A stretch of DNA of 64,000 nt. Source: Lactifluus volemus (lineage: Eukaryota > Basidiomycota > Agaricomycetes > Russulales > Russulaceae). A model generated the notes under the pieces. That model did not search any database and was not told where the DNA came from. It saw only the letters and a list, made by a program, of their open reading frames with translations. A program made the position numbers and the translations under genes. The DNA lies in NCBI GenBank assembly GCA_022376515.1, contig WTXI01000019.1, positions 310,001 through 374,000 of the forward strand. The letters run 5' to 3'. This document shows positions 11,342-21,755 of the stretch, one piece after another. Within the stretch, counting starts at the first letter, position 1, and every line of letters begins with the position of its first letter.

Positions 11342-13054
11342 ATGCGCGCTCGTCATACAGCACACTCTACTCCAGGGTTTCCCGTATACTCTGCTACATT
11401 TCTCTCACCAGGGGAGCTTATCCTCGGAGGTGGAGGTGGAGCGTCCAAGACCGGCATCAAAAACAAGTTGGTACGCTCTCCCAGCGGTGAACCTCAACGC
11501 TTACGCCTTTGCTTATTTCTTTTTCTTCTACAGAGACTTTATCATGTTGATGAGTATCTTACTTTGAAGCTCGCAGACGAGCTGGAGCTTGACAAAGGCG
11601 AGGATGCACCAATGAGCATGGCTGCTCATCCCACCGTGCGTTATTCGTTTGAGCTTCCCTCCACGCATAGACATAATAAACATTCACTAGGGGTCCTCTT
11701 TTGTGTGCGGAATTAATAGCACAGAAGACAAGGTCAAGAAAGGTGAAAACTTGAACTGTCGGGTGTACGGCGTAAGCGACGACGACAAGTGCGTCTGTTG
11801 CGTTCCATGACTTGCCGCGATGACCTGACCGGTCGACGTAACACAGGATGGAGTTCGTTTCTTCCGTTGGAACGCTGGGTAAGGATCCAGAGGACTTTCA
11901 AGTAATTGGTTTCTGTTTTTTTCTATGCATCACCATGCTAAAATGGTATTCAGAAAGTCACTGTATTTTCCCCCGATGGAGCGTATCTGGCCGTGGCGGG
12001 TAGCAACGAGGTTTGTTCTCTAGTAATTGTTCCTGAGTCACTCCCTAACTAATGAACTGGACACGCTCTAGTTGTCCTTGTTGACAGTTCCTGAGCTTGT
12101 ATCTACCAGTGCGCATATTGACCAGGGCGAAATATACGATGCCGCATTCTCGGACAATACGGTATACACACTCAGGCCACCCTTGTCATCGCTTGACTGA
12201 TTGGAGTAGTTGGTTGTTGCGACGACTGTGAATCTTCTTGTTTACAGCCTCTCTGGCAGCAAGAAGGGTAAAGAAAAGGAGGGCACCGTATTAACGCTAG
12301 AGAATCCCACCATTATCGACCGGCCAAAGTTACCGGGAGAAGAGACGGGGACTTTCCGTGTAGCAAAGTGAGCTTTGATTTCTTCTCTTGTCTTCTGTCC
12401 AACCTCATCGGGAATCAAAGGTATCACCCACACAGCTCGCGTGTCTTTTACTCAGTTATAAATACGACCCCCGCCCGTGGTAGCAAGCCCTCGCAGAGAA
12501 AAGCGTATCTCATACGCTGGGATACGGATGGGTGGAAGGTCGAGCGAATGAGGAAAGTAGGGACGAAGGGCTTGACCGTTCTCGACCTGAGGTACCTTTT
12601 TTCTCTTATGAGTCAACCTTAATGGCATCTGACGAGAGCTGGCAAGTGATAACGGCAAATGGATTGCCTACGGGTCGTCGGATTGCTCGGTCGGATTATT
12701 GGATGCATTCACGCTTGCCGTAAGCATGTTCGTTTACTCCGTGAGATAAAAAAATCTCATGCCGCTTAGCCACTTTTGAGTATTCTTAAATCGCACGAGT
12801 TCCCACCGACGGTGCTGAAGTTCAATCCGACATCCAAATTGCTTGTCTCTGGAAGCGCTGATAATACAGTACGGCTTATCGCGATACCCGAGGGACTTGG
12901 TGACAGCTGTACGTTCCATCCCTACACATATCTTCCGAGTGATCAGGCTGACTGTTTACCAGCATCATGGAGTTATGCTCTCGCGATCATTGTTGCTTTA
13001 TTTTTGGCGCTATTCGCTGTTGCACTTCAACTCCTTCTGCGTGGCAAAATCTAA
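11342..13054 (+). CDS. SEC12: Sec12, ER-anchored guanine nucleotide exchange factor for Sar1
   Basis: Type II ER membrane protein that activates Sar1 to start COPII coat assembly. The cytosolic WD40-like propeller begins FPVYSATFLSPGELILGGGG and contains the K+-loop-like ASKTGIKNKL, GEDAPMSMAAHPT, CRVYGVSDDDK, KVTVFSPDGAYLAVAGSNE, EIYDAAFSDNT, NGKWIAYGSSDCSVGLLDA and FPPTVLKFNPTSKLLVSGSA. The last exon encodes one hydrophobic helix (SYALAIIVALFLALFAVALQ) and a very short lumenal tail, as expected for a minimal Sec12. About ten short introns, all readable in frame; no frameshift. The start at 11342 (MRARHTAH) matches the family; 11321 is possible. Confidence 0.93.
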
Positions 13055-13369
13055 TTCTTTACTTCCTACACCCATTTTGGATCCGGCGACCTTTCCCATC
13101 ACAGTACTTACGCGGCAGTGGAATAGATGATACTGTCTCTCTTTAGCTCTCACCCACAGTAATCGTTTTCCGTACGCTTCGTGCACAGTTCACGGAAATT
13201 CGCGGTACTTTGTATGTCTGGGTGCACACTTAGCTGCTATAATAGAAACTATGAGCGATCGTTAACATTTGGAGTCGCTATGGCTCTCACTTTGCGATTC
13301 TTCTTAGTCGCGAGGTATTATGAGGCCGACCCATAAAGTAATTCTAGGCCAAGTAGATAGCAATTGGAC
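13055..13369. other. Convergent intergenic region
   Basis: 3' flanks of SEC12 and the minus-strand TAF9 gene. No further feature is seen. Confidence 0.6.
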
Positions 13370-14230
13370 TCAGTCATAGTCGTCCTCCTCGATAAGCTTT
13401 CGCTTCGATCCATCTCCCTGGTCTTCCGCCGCAGCATTAACCTCCTCCATAGGCTCGTCCGCGCCACTCTCCTCTCCACCCGCGAAGAGCCCGTCGTCTT
13501 CGTCGCTGCCTTCTTCTACTTCATTCGGCACGGCCGCCGCCGTGTCTGCCATCTCTACATCTTCTGAAGGCGTGGGCGCTGCATTGACAGCACTCGCAAC
13601 CGTAGGGTGGGGAGCAGCGGTCTGGGGCTGTGAAACGACAGGAGCGGCGGCAGCGGGGATGGTAGCGGGCTCCATGTCATCGTCTTCATCCTCGGATGCG
13701 GACTCGATAATCTCCTCGATCTCTTCGTCAAACTGCTTCTCTTCCGGCGGTGGCCTATTCGGTACCAAGTCAAAATCGACGGCGGTCAGACACTCGTTTG
13801 CAGGCGGTAAGCGCAGACCGAAGACCTCCGGAACCGCTGGGAGGGGTTGTGCGTTGGTCTGGGAGGCCAGTGTGAGGACATACTGCGATTGGGAGAAAGA
13901 AAGAAGAGGGTATTTATTATTAGTTTGTTTACCGCCAAGGAGCAAAACGAAGAAGGAACGCACCTCCTTCGGGACGCGTCCGCCGAACTCCCAACCTACG
14001 CGGGCTTGCACCGCAAGAGTGACGTCCTCCATCTCGAGCTTGTTCGGATGTGCTGCATGCTCTGCATAGACAAGCGCGTCTGAGAGGACTTGGGCGGTGT
14101 ACCTATGGGAGAATTCGAGCAACTGATGCAAGACGCCTGGCTGGGCATCTTGAACCGCAGGCGTCGAAGCTAAAAGGAGGGCGATGGCTCTGGCAGCGGG
14201 TGGGAGAGAGTCTGTGGACGTTCGGGACAT
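13370..14230 (-). CDS. TAF9: TFIID/SAGA subunit TAF9
   Basis: Histone-fold transcription factor shared by TFIID and SAGA. Two exons (14230-13964, 13882-13370) give 259 residues. The histone fold spans residues about 10-85, with LPPAARAIALLLASTPAVQD, LHQLLEFSHRYTAQVLSDAL and HPNKLEMEDVTLAVQARVGW. The family block PLPAVPEVFGLRLPPANECL and AVDFDLVP follows, and the C-terminus is strongly acidic. The single intron (13883-13963) is 81 nt, divisible by three and has no stop in frame, so intron retention would add 27 residues. The ATG at 14230 (MSRTST) fits the family. A longer frame reaching 14317 is rejected because it runs into the divergent promoter. Confidence 0.93.
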   Translation of the reverse strand: MSRTSTDSLPPAARAIALLLASTPAVQDAQPGVLHQLLEFSHRYTAQVLSDALVYAEHAAHPNKLEMEDVTLAVQARVGWEFGGRVPKEVRSFFVLLLGGKQTNNKYPLLSFSQSQYVLTLASQTNAQPLPAVPEVFGLRLPPANECLTAVDFDLVPNRPPPEEKQFDEEIEEIIESASEDEDDDMEPATIPAAAAPVVSQPQTAAPHPTVASAVNAAPTPSEDVEMADTAAAVPNEVEEGSDEDDGLFAGGEESGADEPMEEVNAAAEDQGDGSKRKLIEEDDYD

Positions 14231-14349
14231 AAAGGTTTGATAACGGTATGGCGCAACACCTGGTAAGGGATGATGCAATAATACAATTGCATAAGCAACG
14301 GCTCCAAGGTGGTACATCTCTCTCTCACGCTCTCATCCCAACGCCCATC
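14231..14349. promoter_or_regulatory. Compact divergent promoter, TAF9 / ISU1
   Basis: Only 119 bases separate the two start codons, so both genes must share this sequence or use promoter elements inside each other's 5' region. No TATA box is apparent. Confidence 0.6.
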
Positions 14350-15079
14350 ATGCTTCCTGTTCGCTCTGCTCTCACTGCCGTTCCTCGTGTCTCTCGTTTC
14401 ACAACTCGCCCTTTGATTTCGAGGGCATACCACGAGAAAGTTATCTCACATTATGAGCGTCCCAGAAATGTCCGTGGTTCTCTTCCTACCCTTTTGTGGA
14501 CAAGTCCGTTTATCTGATAATCGTGCTCTATTCTTGTAGGTGGGCTCGCTCCCCAAAAATGACACGGATGTTGGTACAGGACTTGTCGGCGCACCTGCGT
14601 ACGTGACTTGCTTCCTGTAGAACGGGCTGACTAAAATTTCTCCGTCGTTGTGGGGACAGTTGCGGCGACGTTATGAAGTTGCAGATACGTGTCGACGAAA
14701 ATGGTGTCATTTCGGACGTAAAGTTCAAAACATTTGGCTGTGGAAGTGCCATTGCCTCGAGTTCTTATATGACTGAACGAGTCAAGGGTCTTTCGCTCGA
14801 CGAGGCGGGCAAGATCAAAAACACGGAGATCGCCAAGGAGCTTGCCCTTCCACCTGTCAAACTCCACTGTTCAAGTGCGTATATGGGTCTATGTCTATTT
14901 TTTTCTCATCATTGACACCATCCCCAGTGTTGGCTGAGGATGCTATCCGGTCTGCGATCAAGGACTACAAGTCGAAGCGAGCCAAAATGGCAGAATCGAT
15001 GTCGACGAACTTCATCGACGTAGCACAAACCTCGGCTACTGTTCAACCAACAACGACTGCGCATCCAACACAGTCGTAA
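14350..15079 (+). CDS. ISU1: Mitochondrial Fe-S cluster scaffold protein (IscU/Isu1)
   Basis: Scaffold on which the Nfs1-Isd11 complex builds [2Fe-2S] clusters in the mitochondrial matrix. Four exons (14350-14469, 14540-14598, 14660-14874, 14928-15079) give an intact 181-residue protein. The first 26 residues are basic and Ser/Thr-rich, a mitochondrial presequence, followed by the family start [19 protein letters not shown]. All three ligand cysteines are present ([34 protein letters not shown]), as is the LPPVK motif bound by the Hsp70 chaperone. The Ala/Thr-rich tail after NFIDVA is longer than in bacterial IscU. Confidence 0.96.
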
Positions 15080-15259
15080 ATGGTGCTCTTGGTTTTGTTA
15101 TTTCCCCCACGTTTTAGTGTACGATAACATAGTTTAGTCTCACATTTGCTTAACATGCATCCCCGTTTACACAGACTCGGAGAGGACATTAGAATTACAA
15201 TAGAGACTTAAAAGAGTGGCTGATCAACGCAGCCCCAGTCACGCAACGATGCACATTGT

Positions 15260-17360
15260 CTAGCTAGATCCTTTCTGCCCTACAAACGAGAATGTTCCGT
15301 TCGCGAACCAACGGTCGTTCGCTTCTTTCACACGCTGAGCGGCCGCACGATTTGTCAGCTCGAAACCTACACGGAAGGATCAAAACTCAAACACATGATC
15401 GATCCTTTTACGGTCAACTGACCTTGCACAGGGGTAACCACAAGTGATGATGCAGTACCAGAAGTTTGTGCCGAATTCGCAGCCCTCGAAAGCGCAGCGG
15501 TGCGCAACCGATTCGTCTTTGACATTTTGGCTACATATCACTGTCAGCTCGTAGCTCAGACTTTTTAATAAACAAAAAGACGTTCGCTTACCCCGGGATT
15601 TTGCCTCTCCCAAGCTGGCACGCACTTTGCCTGTACTTACACCAATCATACCCAGGCCCTTCGTTTCGTCGAACGCTCCGACTTCCTCTTCTGCTTCACC
15701 AAACGCCATCCGATTAGTCAGTTTTCGGAGTTCGGTCTGATTGTATGCCTCCTTGGCTTTGCGAGCACTAGTTATAGGTGGACACGTCAGAGGTTGCGAA
15801 AGCAGAAATCGGTGGGAAGAGATGCGTACCGCCTGCCACCGCGGCGCTTCTTAGGTCCGTCATTCGGTATCGCCAACGCTTTAACTACCTTTGATGGTGG
15901 AGGCGCGGTCAACCGGTCAAGCTCTTTCTCGATCTTTTCTTGAGCTCTTCTCCATAACCGCCTGCACAATAAAAAATTCATGTCAAAAAGAGGATATGGT
16001 AAAGCTGAAAACCGACCGTCTCTTCTTTTGCGTTCCAGATCCATTCGAGCAGCCAATAGGCATTTGGCACCCACAGTTCGTTGTAATTTGAGCTGGTGTT
16101 CCGGAGGTGTACTTTGAATGAGCTCGGATTGGTATACAAAACCAGTATGGCGTCTTTGCGTCGCGCTAGAGAACCCTGCTGCAATTTTCCTCTGCGCACC
16201 AAGAAGCTACATTGACAAGAGTTGGTGTGACAAATGTGTAGAGAGCAGGTTGAAAGCTCACATGGACGTTGCAACCGGGCATCTTAGCTAGTCCGCTCAG
16301 GCCGCCTGCCACACCAAGTAGTTTGGCCGCTGTGGTTGTACCGACGATAGCTGACAAATTTGGAGCAAGAACATTCATTCTCGAACTGACGTACATGAAG
16401 ATCTGAATCCATCTGAGTGAGCCTATCACCAGAACAGTGAATTAATTCTCGTTCGTACCTTTGTCCGAACTTTCTCCAGACGGTCCGCAAGATCGCAGGC
16501 GCGCTCTACTGCCTGCCACTCCGAATCCGACAACTTCTGTCCTGTTGAGGTTGTGGCAGCCATCAAAACACTCATAACGACTGCTGGGGGGATTTCTTTA
16601 AGATCAGCTTTGGTAGGATCCTGGTATTCAGACCGGGCAGTAAATATCCGCTCTCCAATGACAGGTTGATAGCGCACCTCATCATTAGCCAATTTGCGAA
16701 CAGCTTTCATGTACATGTTAGGATCGGTGATAAGCCGTTCTAGTTCAGGGAACTTTGGGGCGTAGTGGTCTCTAATAAACTACAGCAGCATAAACAAGAC
16801 GTTGTGAGATCCTCGCACAAAGAACAGATAATTACCTTGTGTACAACAAGGACCTCATTGTCAACATCGACAGAGAGGTTGTTCGCCTGGACGATAACGT
16901 TGTACTCAGGGTTAGAGTGTACTGGCAAGGACATTGCTTCGTTCGAAGACGGATTCGCTTGGTATTTTTCGATTTCCTACGGCCAAAGGCGTCAAGACAA
17001 TCAAAGTGTGAAGGAAAAAAAAAAACATACACTCAAAATCTCGGCCATGCGTTTGCTGCCCTCAAGCCGAGCACCTTCCGCACGTCCTCCACAGCGCCAG
17101 TTCCATTCTCTGCACCTCCTCTGCATCGAGTTCTTCTGCAGGCTTGACGCCTCCGTCCAGAACCATTCCGACCGCCCTTCTGCTTCTCCGTCTACCGCCC
17201 CCTCGCCGTCTTCAGACATGGCATCCTCAAGCTCCGTTGTGGCTTTCCTTTTGAGACCGCTTGAGGGACCTGCTTGCTCCGGCTCCTCCTTATTGTAATC
17301 TTCCTCTGCGTCCGAAAGACCATCAAGGTCGGCCATCAGTTCGTCAGCGAGTGCGCTCAT
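15260..17360 (-). CDS. PRP31: Pre-mRNA splicing factor Prp31 (four frameshifts)
   Basis: U4/U6 snRNP protein with a Nop domain that bridges the 15.5K protein and U4 snRNA. The N-terminus [20 protein letters not shown] is followed by an acidic region, [48 protein letters not shown], the Nop core [20 protein letters not shown] and [19 protein letters not shown], then [16 protein letters not shown], the Lys/Arg block [17 protein letters not shown] and [14 protein letters not shown]. The end is [13 protein letters not shown]. Four one-base losses break the frame near 17163, 17097, 17075 and 15940, each in a short run of G, C or A. A 60-nt intron inside the [16 protein letters not shown] junction is stop-free. 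The gene would be complete without these breaks. Confidence 0.9.
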
Positions 17361-17618
17361 GGTTGCAGTTGAGTGATTGAGGTAGGAGTGACTTGAGGCG
17401 CGGCGCCTCGCGAGGCCCAAGTCACCTGACTTATAGAGGCTGGTTGCCCTCTCGAGTCGCAACCTATCTTACTTCCCATATTACATGATCTTACTCCGAG
17501 ATTTGAGAGCATGTACACACAGAGATCGACACTCATAGTAGAGGAATTACCATGGTATATCAAGCATATGCTAGGTAATATCAAGTAGTTGACAATGTGT
17601 ATGAACTTGTCCAAAAAC

Positions 17619-19283
17619 TCAAATAGCCGTCAAGGAAACCCCACCGTCAGCCGTGACGCGTTTCCGGGTCCGGACTACCAAGAAATTGCGACTAAAGTTC
17701 ATGAGCTTTGTCTTTATACCCACAGACAGAGAGTCTGTGTCATTCTCCGTGCTGGCCACGTACAGTCCTGTTGGGCAACATACCAGGGCCTCGCCAGTCT
17801 AATGCACGAAGTGATCAGCTTTGGACAGCGACACATGACGACATCCTTTACCTTCAGCGTCACAACACGATCAAATGCTTCTCGCTGGACATCTTTGCGG
17901 CGATATGTTTCCTCAGGTGTTCCCACCACGCGGAAGATGCAAAGCGATGCAATATGACAACACTGCAAAGTGCCAGGAAGGCAGACGGTAGCACGGTCGG
18001 CTCTAAGATAAGGTTCGAAATGATTCGTGCGGTTAAGAATAATGGCACGAACCTTGGGTGCTCACGATCACGCGCATTGACATGTGGCGTTGTTGACGAA
18101 CCAGCGATAGCAAGCCTGCGTGAGTCCGCTAGTGGTGTTTGTCTCTGAAAGATACTGCATGACCTCGTTAACCAGAAAGAAGATAGGGGGAAAACGTAGT
18201 AGGGCAACCTTGTGGGCCTCATCAACAACCAATACCTTTCCCGTATCCACGCTTGCTCTTTGAAATAAGCGAATACAGATTTCAAAAATTGCCCCGCCAA
18301 CGCGGAGTCCACGAAAGGGTCTGAAAGATCAATAATGGTGACCATTCCAGAATCGAAACGTTGTTCTTCCCCAGTATAATGTTGCGAGATCCGGTGAACT
18401 TTAGAGACCTTGTAGCCGGTTTGGTGAATGTTTGCAAAAGTTCGAGGCGTTGCTTGAGGCCCGCCCTTTGTGCTGGATTCATGTCCTTTTTTCGTTCATC
18501 CAGTTTGACATAAATAGGGGATAGCTGTAACCATCGCCCAACTCGCGCAAAACACTCTGTAGAGCAGTTTTTTGTCAACCAATCAATGGAATATAAGGGA
18601 AACGGATTCCTCACAAGTACAGTTTGCATGTATAGTGGGGTATGATCCGATGAATTCACGGACATCAAAGACAGGAACGCCGGTGCATCAAGCTCAGCCT
18701 CTGAAAAACACAACGGTTTAACTTCAACGTTGCCCCCAAGGCGGCCATACAAGTTGTGCATTCGTTTGAGTGATGACGGTGCCACATACACCCGAACAGG
18801 GGGAGGTTTTGCGTTTCTGATCACAGATACAGACACATAGGCGGCCTCGCATGGACTCGCAGAAGCCCCAGTCTCGCCGACGTGGAGTACCATACCTGAT
18901 AATGGCTTTACCAGCTGGCCCAGGGCTGTGCAGCCAGTAACGAACATGTTTTCAAGCATGACCGAAACTGTGTGGGACTTTCCCGCTCCTTGAACGCCGC
19001 ACACAAGAGCCGAAAATGGAACATTCTGACAAAACTGAATGAACAAAGCGTACAACAAGGGACAAAAAGATGATCACCGTGTTGAGATATAATCGTGTCG
19101 AGTCATCGGATGCGGCTGCGTGTGGCTGCGACAGCCTTGTTTAAATATGTACGGCGTCAGGGAAGGGTGTGACCTAGACGATAGCAGTTTCTCGCACCTT
19201 GACTCGACGACGGTGCCGAAGACACCGTACTGACCTACGGCTGGTCGTATTTTCTCATTGAGATATGCTCCACGAGTTAACAA
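17619..19283 (-). CDS. Uncharacterised fungal P-loop ATPase (at least four frameshifts)
   Basis: Belongs to a fungal P-loop family of unknown function. The Walker A motif is CGVQGAGKSHTVSVMLENMF and the Walker B motif KVLVVDEAHK; a sensor-like motif IVSTQEPTVLP follows. Other blocks are LVLHVGETG-like, PSSLKRMHNLYGRLGGNVEV, FSEAELDAPAFLSLMSVNSS, VTIIDLSDPFVDSALA, VVILHRFASSAWWEHL and TGEALVCCPTGL. The order resembles HerA/FtsK-like ATPases, but that comparison is inference. One-base losses are needed near 18505 (LFMS|KLDERKKD), 18252 (before VDTGKVL), 18115 (before LLSLVRQQRH) and 17878 (before FDRVVTLK). The 5' end is uncertain: the upstream reading has no ATG before overlapping the plus-strand gene at 19283, so a first exon may be missing or frameshifted. 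Confidence 0.7.
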
Positions 19284-19917
19284 TGGCGCAGTTTTTTGTT
19301 CGTGGGTATTCTCAACTTCGTCACTTCCAAAGTCACCATCGAAGCTCGTAAGTTGGCTTTCGGTCTGGTTTTCCAGGCAATGCCAAGTTCAGTAGGAACA
19401 ATCAACGAGAATTATTTCATTACTTGCCGTTATTTCTGTTGTTTTACTCGATGGCCGCGCCTGATCTGCGTTGCCGTTCACTCCGTTTAATTTGATAGGC
19501 ACCTTTGAATATGTATCAGACACCAGAATGGAGACAGAAAGTTCAGAAACTGACGGGCATGATGAGGGAAAAGGTCTGAATGAGGTGCGTCACCAAAGGT
19601 GCCACCTCCGTTCTTATGTGAAAGTGGCTGATGCCATGCTGCGGGAATCGGACAAGATACACGTTGACAGGTCATGTAGAACCCTAATTCTCAACTGATG
19701 CCAGAATGGCTGAAGAAACATTGCGAGAACCGAACTGCGGTCGATGTGATAGGGAAGTTGTGTGTGAAAAAGAGGATGGAATATAGCGACCTTCTTGGCG
19801 CAGATTGTCAACGTTCTGCAATGTCATGTCGTTATTGTGCTGTAGACGGGGAATTCAGTATGAAATCCCGCATCTGGGGACTTAAGGTAAAAGACCGTCT
19901 CATGTCACGTTGATGAC
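19283..19917 (+). CDS. Possible small spliced gene of unknown function
   Basis: Head-to-head with the P-loop ATPase. The ATG at 19283 opens a basic, Arg/Ser/His-rich peptide (MAQFFVRGYSQLRHF) that could be a mitochondrial presequence. Downstream, helical-looking fragments in several frames are separated by GT-AG pairs: LNMYQTPEWRQKVQKLTGMM after 19499, VADAMLRESDKIHV, and PEWLKKHCENRTAVDVIGKL. I could not join them into one clean frame, and no family is recognised. It may be a genuine gene with sequence errors, or non-coding. Confidence is low. Confidence 0.3.
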
Positions 19918-19965
19918 TTAATACTGTCTACTTTGCAAGTCTCGCGCCACCGGTCGAGTCGTGCA

Positions 19966-21295
19966 ATGGCGCTATTCGACGTCCCAGGCTGGTCCATTTC
20001 AGATGAACCCGTCACCGTGGTTCCAAAAAGGCGCAAACGGTCGTCTGGGCATGATCTCGATAAAGTCTCATCGGCTAGCGCGAACATCGAGAAGTTGATG
20101 GAACAGTTGGTTGGGAGCTCTACTGCGGGAAGCACACCAGTAACAGGGGTCTTGTCTGCGCGGCGTGACCAACCTCCGAAAAAGAATCGCAAGCGTGCTA
20201 AGGGCAACAAGAACCGGCCGCAACCTCAAATTCTTGCCACGCTGCAAGGAGACGCGGCGCAGGTTGCACCTGGCAAGAAGATAAAAAGGATACCCGAAGG
20301 GGCCGATAGGAGAGAAGGCTACATTGACTAGTCTTCAACATGACATGAAGCAGAGTTTGGACGGTGCGCGATTCAGGTATGCAGCACTTTCTCCATCGTT
20401 TCCCTTTGGTGCCGCTCAAGCATGTGTTTGAAAACTCCGCAGGTGGATCAACGAGAAGCTCTACAAGTCGGACAGCACTCATGCCCATGCCATGATGCGC
20501 GAGGATCCCGCAGTATTCAACGACGTTTGTACTCCACGCCTCTTTCGTGCCCATATACTTAGGCGAATCCGCAGTACCATAAGGGGTTCCGACGTCAAGT
20601 ATCCTCCTGGCCGTCTAACCCTGTTTCCCATTACATATCCGTGTTATCGTCATATCCGGAGCACACCGTTATCGCTGATCTTGGCTGCGGAGATGCTGCA
20701 CTTGCCCGTGCCCTCATCCCGAGGGGCTTCAATGTCATGTCGTTCGACCTCGTGTCTGATCGTGCCTTCGTTATTGAAGCTGACATTTTCGAACGCTTAC
20801 CCCTTCCTGGATCTGATGAAGATTGTGATGATGGAGAGGAGTCAGGCCAGGGACATGCTCAAATAGTGAACGTCGTGGTTTGTGCCCTGAGTCTCATGGG
20901 CACGAATTGGCCGAATTGTATACGGGAAGCGTGGAGAATCTTGCGTCCAGAGTGCGTGTTAGTTCTCAAACTGCAGTACCAGAACACTTTCTCACCTACA
21001 CCGTTGGACCCAGTGGTGAACTCAAGATTGCAGAGGTGGCTAGCCGATTGACGAACGTCCGGCAGTTTCAATCGTTCATTGAATCCTTTGGATTTAGGCA
21101 CCAATCCACCGTATGTGTCGTTCACACTTGCCACCCGATTAAGCTCACCGCTTCGAAATACAGGACGATAGCAACACGCATTTTACTCTCTTCGAATTTA
21201 AGAAGACAAGTCGTAATTCGCGAGGCGAGAAAGAATGGAGCAAATTGTTGACAAGAGGTGACATGTTGAAACCTTGCGAATACAAGAGGCGATGA
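19966..21295 (+). CDS. RRP8: Rrp8, 25S rRNA adenine-N1 methyltransferase (one frameshift)
   Basis: Nucleolar SAM-dependent methyltransferase that makes m1A in 25S rRNA. The start MALFDVPGWSISDEP is typical of basidiomycete Rrp8, followed by a Lys/Arg-rich N-terminal region (residues 20-120). The catalytic part begins LTSLQHDMKQSLDGARFRWI, then NEKLYKSDSTHAHAMM. SAM motif I is VIADLGCGDAALARALIPRG, then FDLVSDRAFVIEADIFERLP, VVCALSLMGTNWPNCIREAW and GELKIAEVASRLTNVRQFQS. It ends LKPCEYKRR. Four introns. Between KKIKRIPEGADRRE and LTSLQHD the frame changes near 20325 without any splice site. This break fits one extra base (or two lost), unlike most others in the window. Confidence 0.9.
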
Positions 21296-21755
21296 CCTAG
21301 GCCCGCGGACACACGGGGAAATCGCTCTGTCCATAGACTCGAGGAGAAATGCTCGTACAAGACGAGATACTCGGATCTCCGAGCCAATTTCACGCACGAT
21401 GAAGTTGCCCAATAGTTGGGCCGGATCCTCCCATGAATTTCCTTCCTTTGCACCTTATTATCTTAGCGAGAGTCAAGGCTGTTTTGGTCTCGCCAAGATA
21501 ACAAGTTAGCATTTGTGTCGTACGTACGCCCCATACGCCCGAATTATCATCAACTCGAGTTTAAACGTTATCATACTTGTGCATGAGTACCGATAAGTTT
21601 TATGATCATCATGCCGCGATGATCTCGGTAATTTCTTGGCGTAATCGCTTCATATGTCGTTCCGCTTCCGGTTAACGGTTAAAGCACGTTAACGGGTTAA
21701 CTTGGCAGTTGCCTATTCCCCCCTTTCTTGCTCTTGCCAACAAAGAGTTTTCCTC
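21296..21755. other. Intergenic region upstream of FUR1
   Basis: Holds the RRP8 3' flank and the FUR1 promoter. The only notable structure is the GTTAAC repeat at 21671-21701, listed separately. Confidence 0.5.
21671..21701. promoter_or_regulatory. GTTAACGG repeat in the FUR1 promoter
   Basis: Within 31 bases there are four GTTAA-type half sites arranged as two near-identical direct units (GTTAACGGTTAA and GTTAACGGGTTAAC) separated by AGCAC. Each GTTAAC is itself palindromic. It lies 55-85 bases upstream of the FUR1 start codon, a plausible place for a transcription factor site. Function is not known. Confidence 0.4.

Noticed and set aside
13542..14069. Plus-strand frame of 175 codons
   Set aside because: Antisense shadow of TAF9; low-complexity Ser/Ala content mirrors the acidic tail on the other strand.
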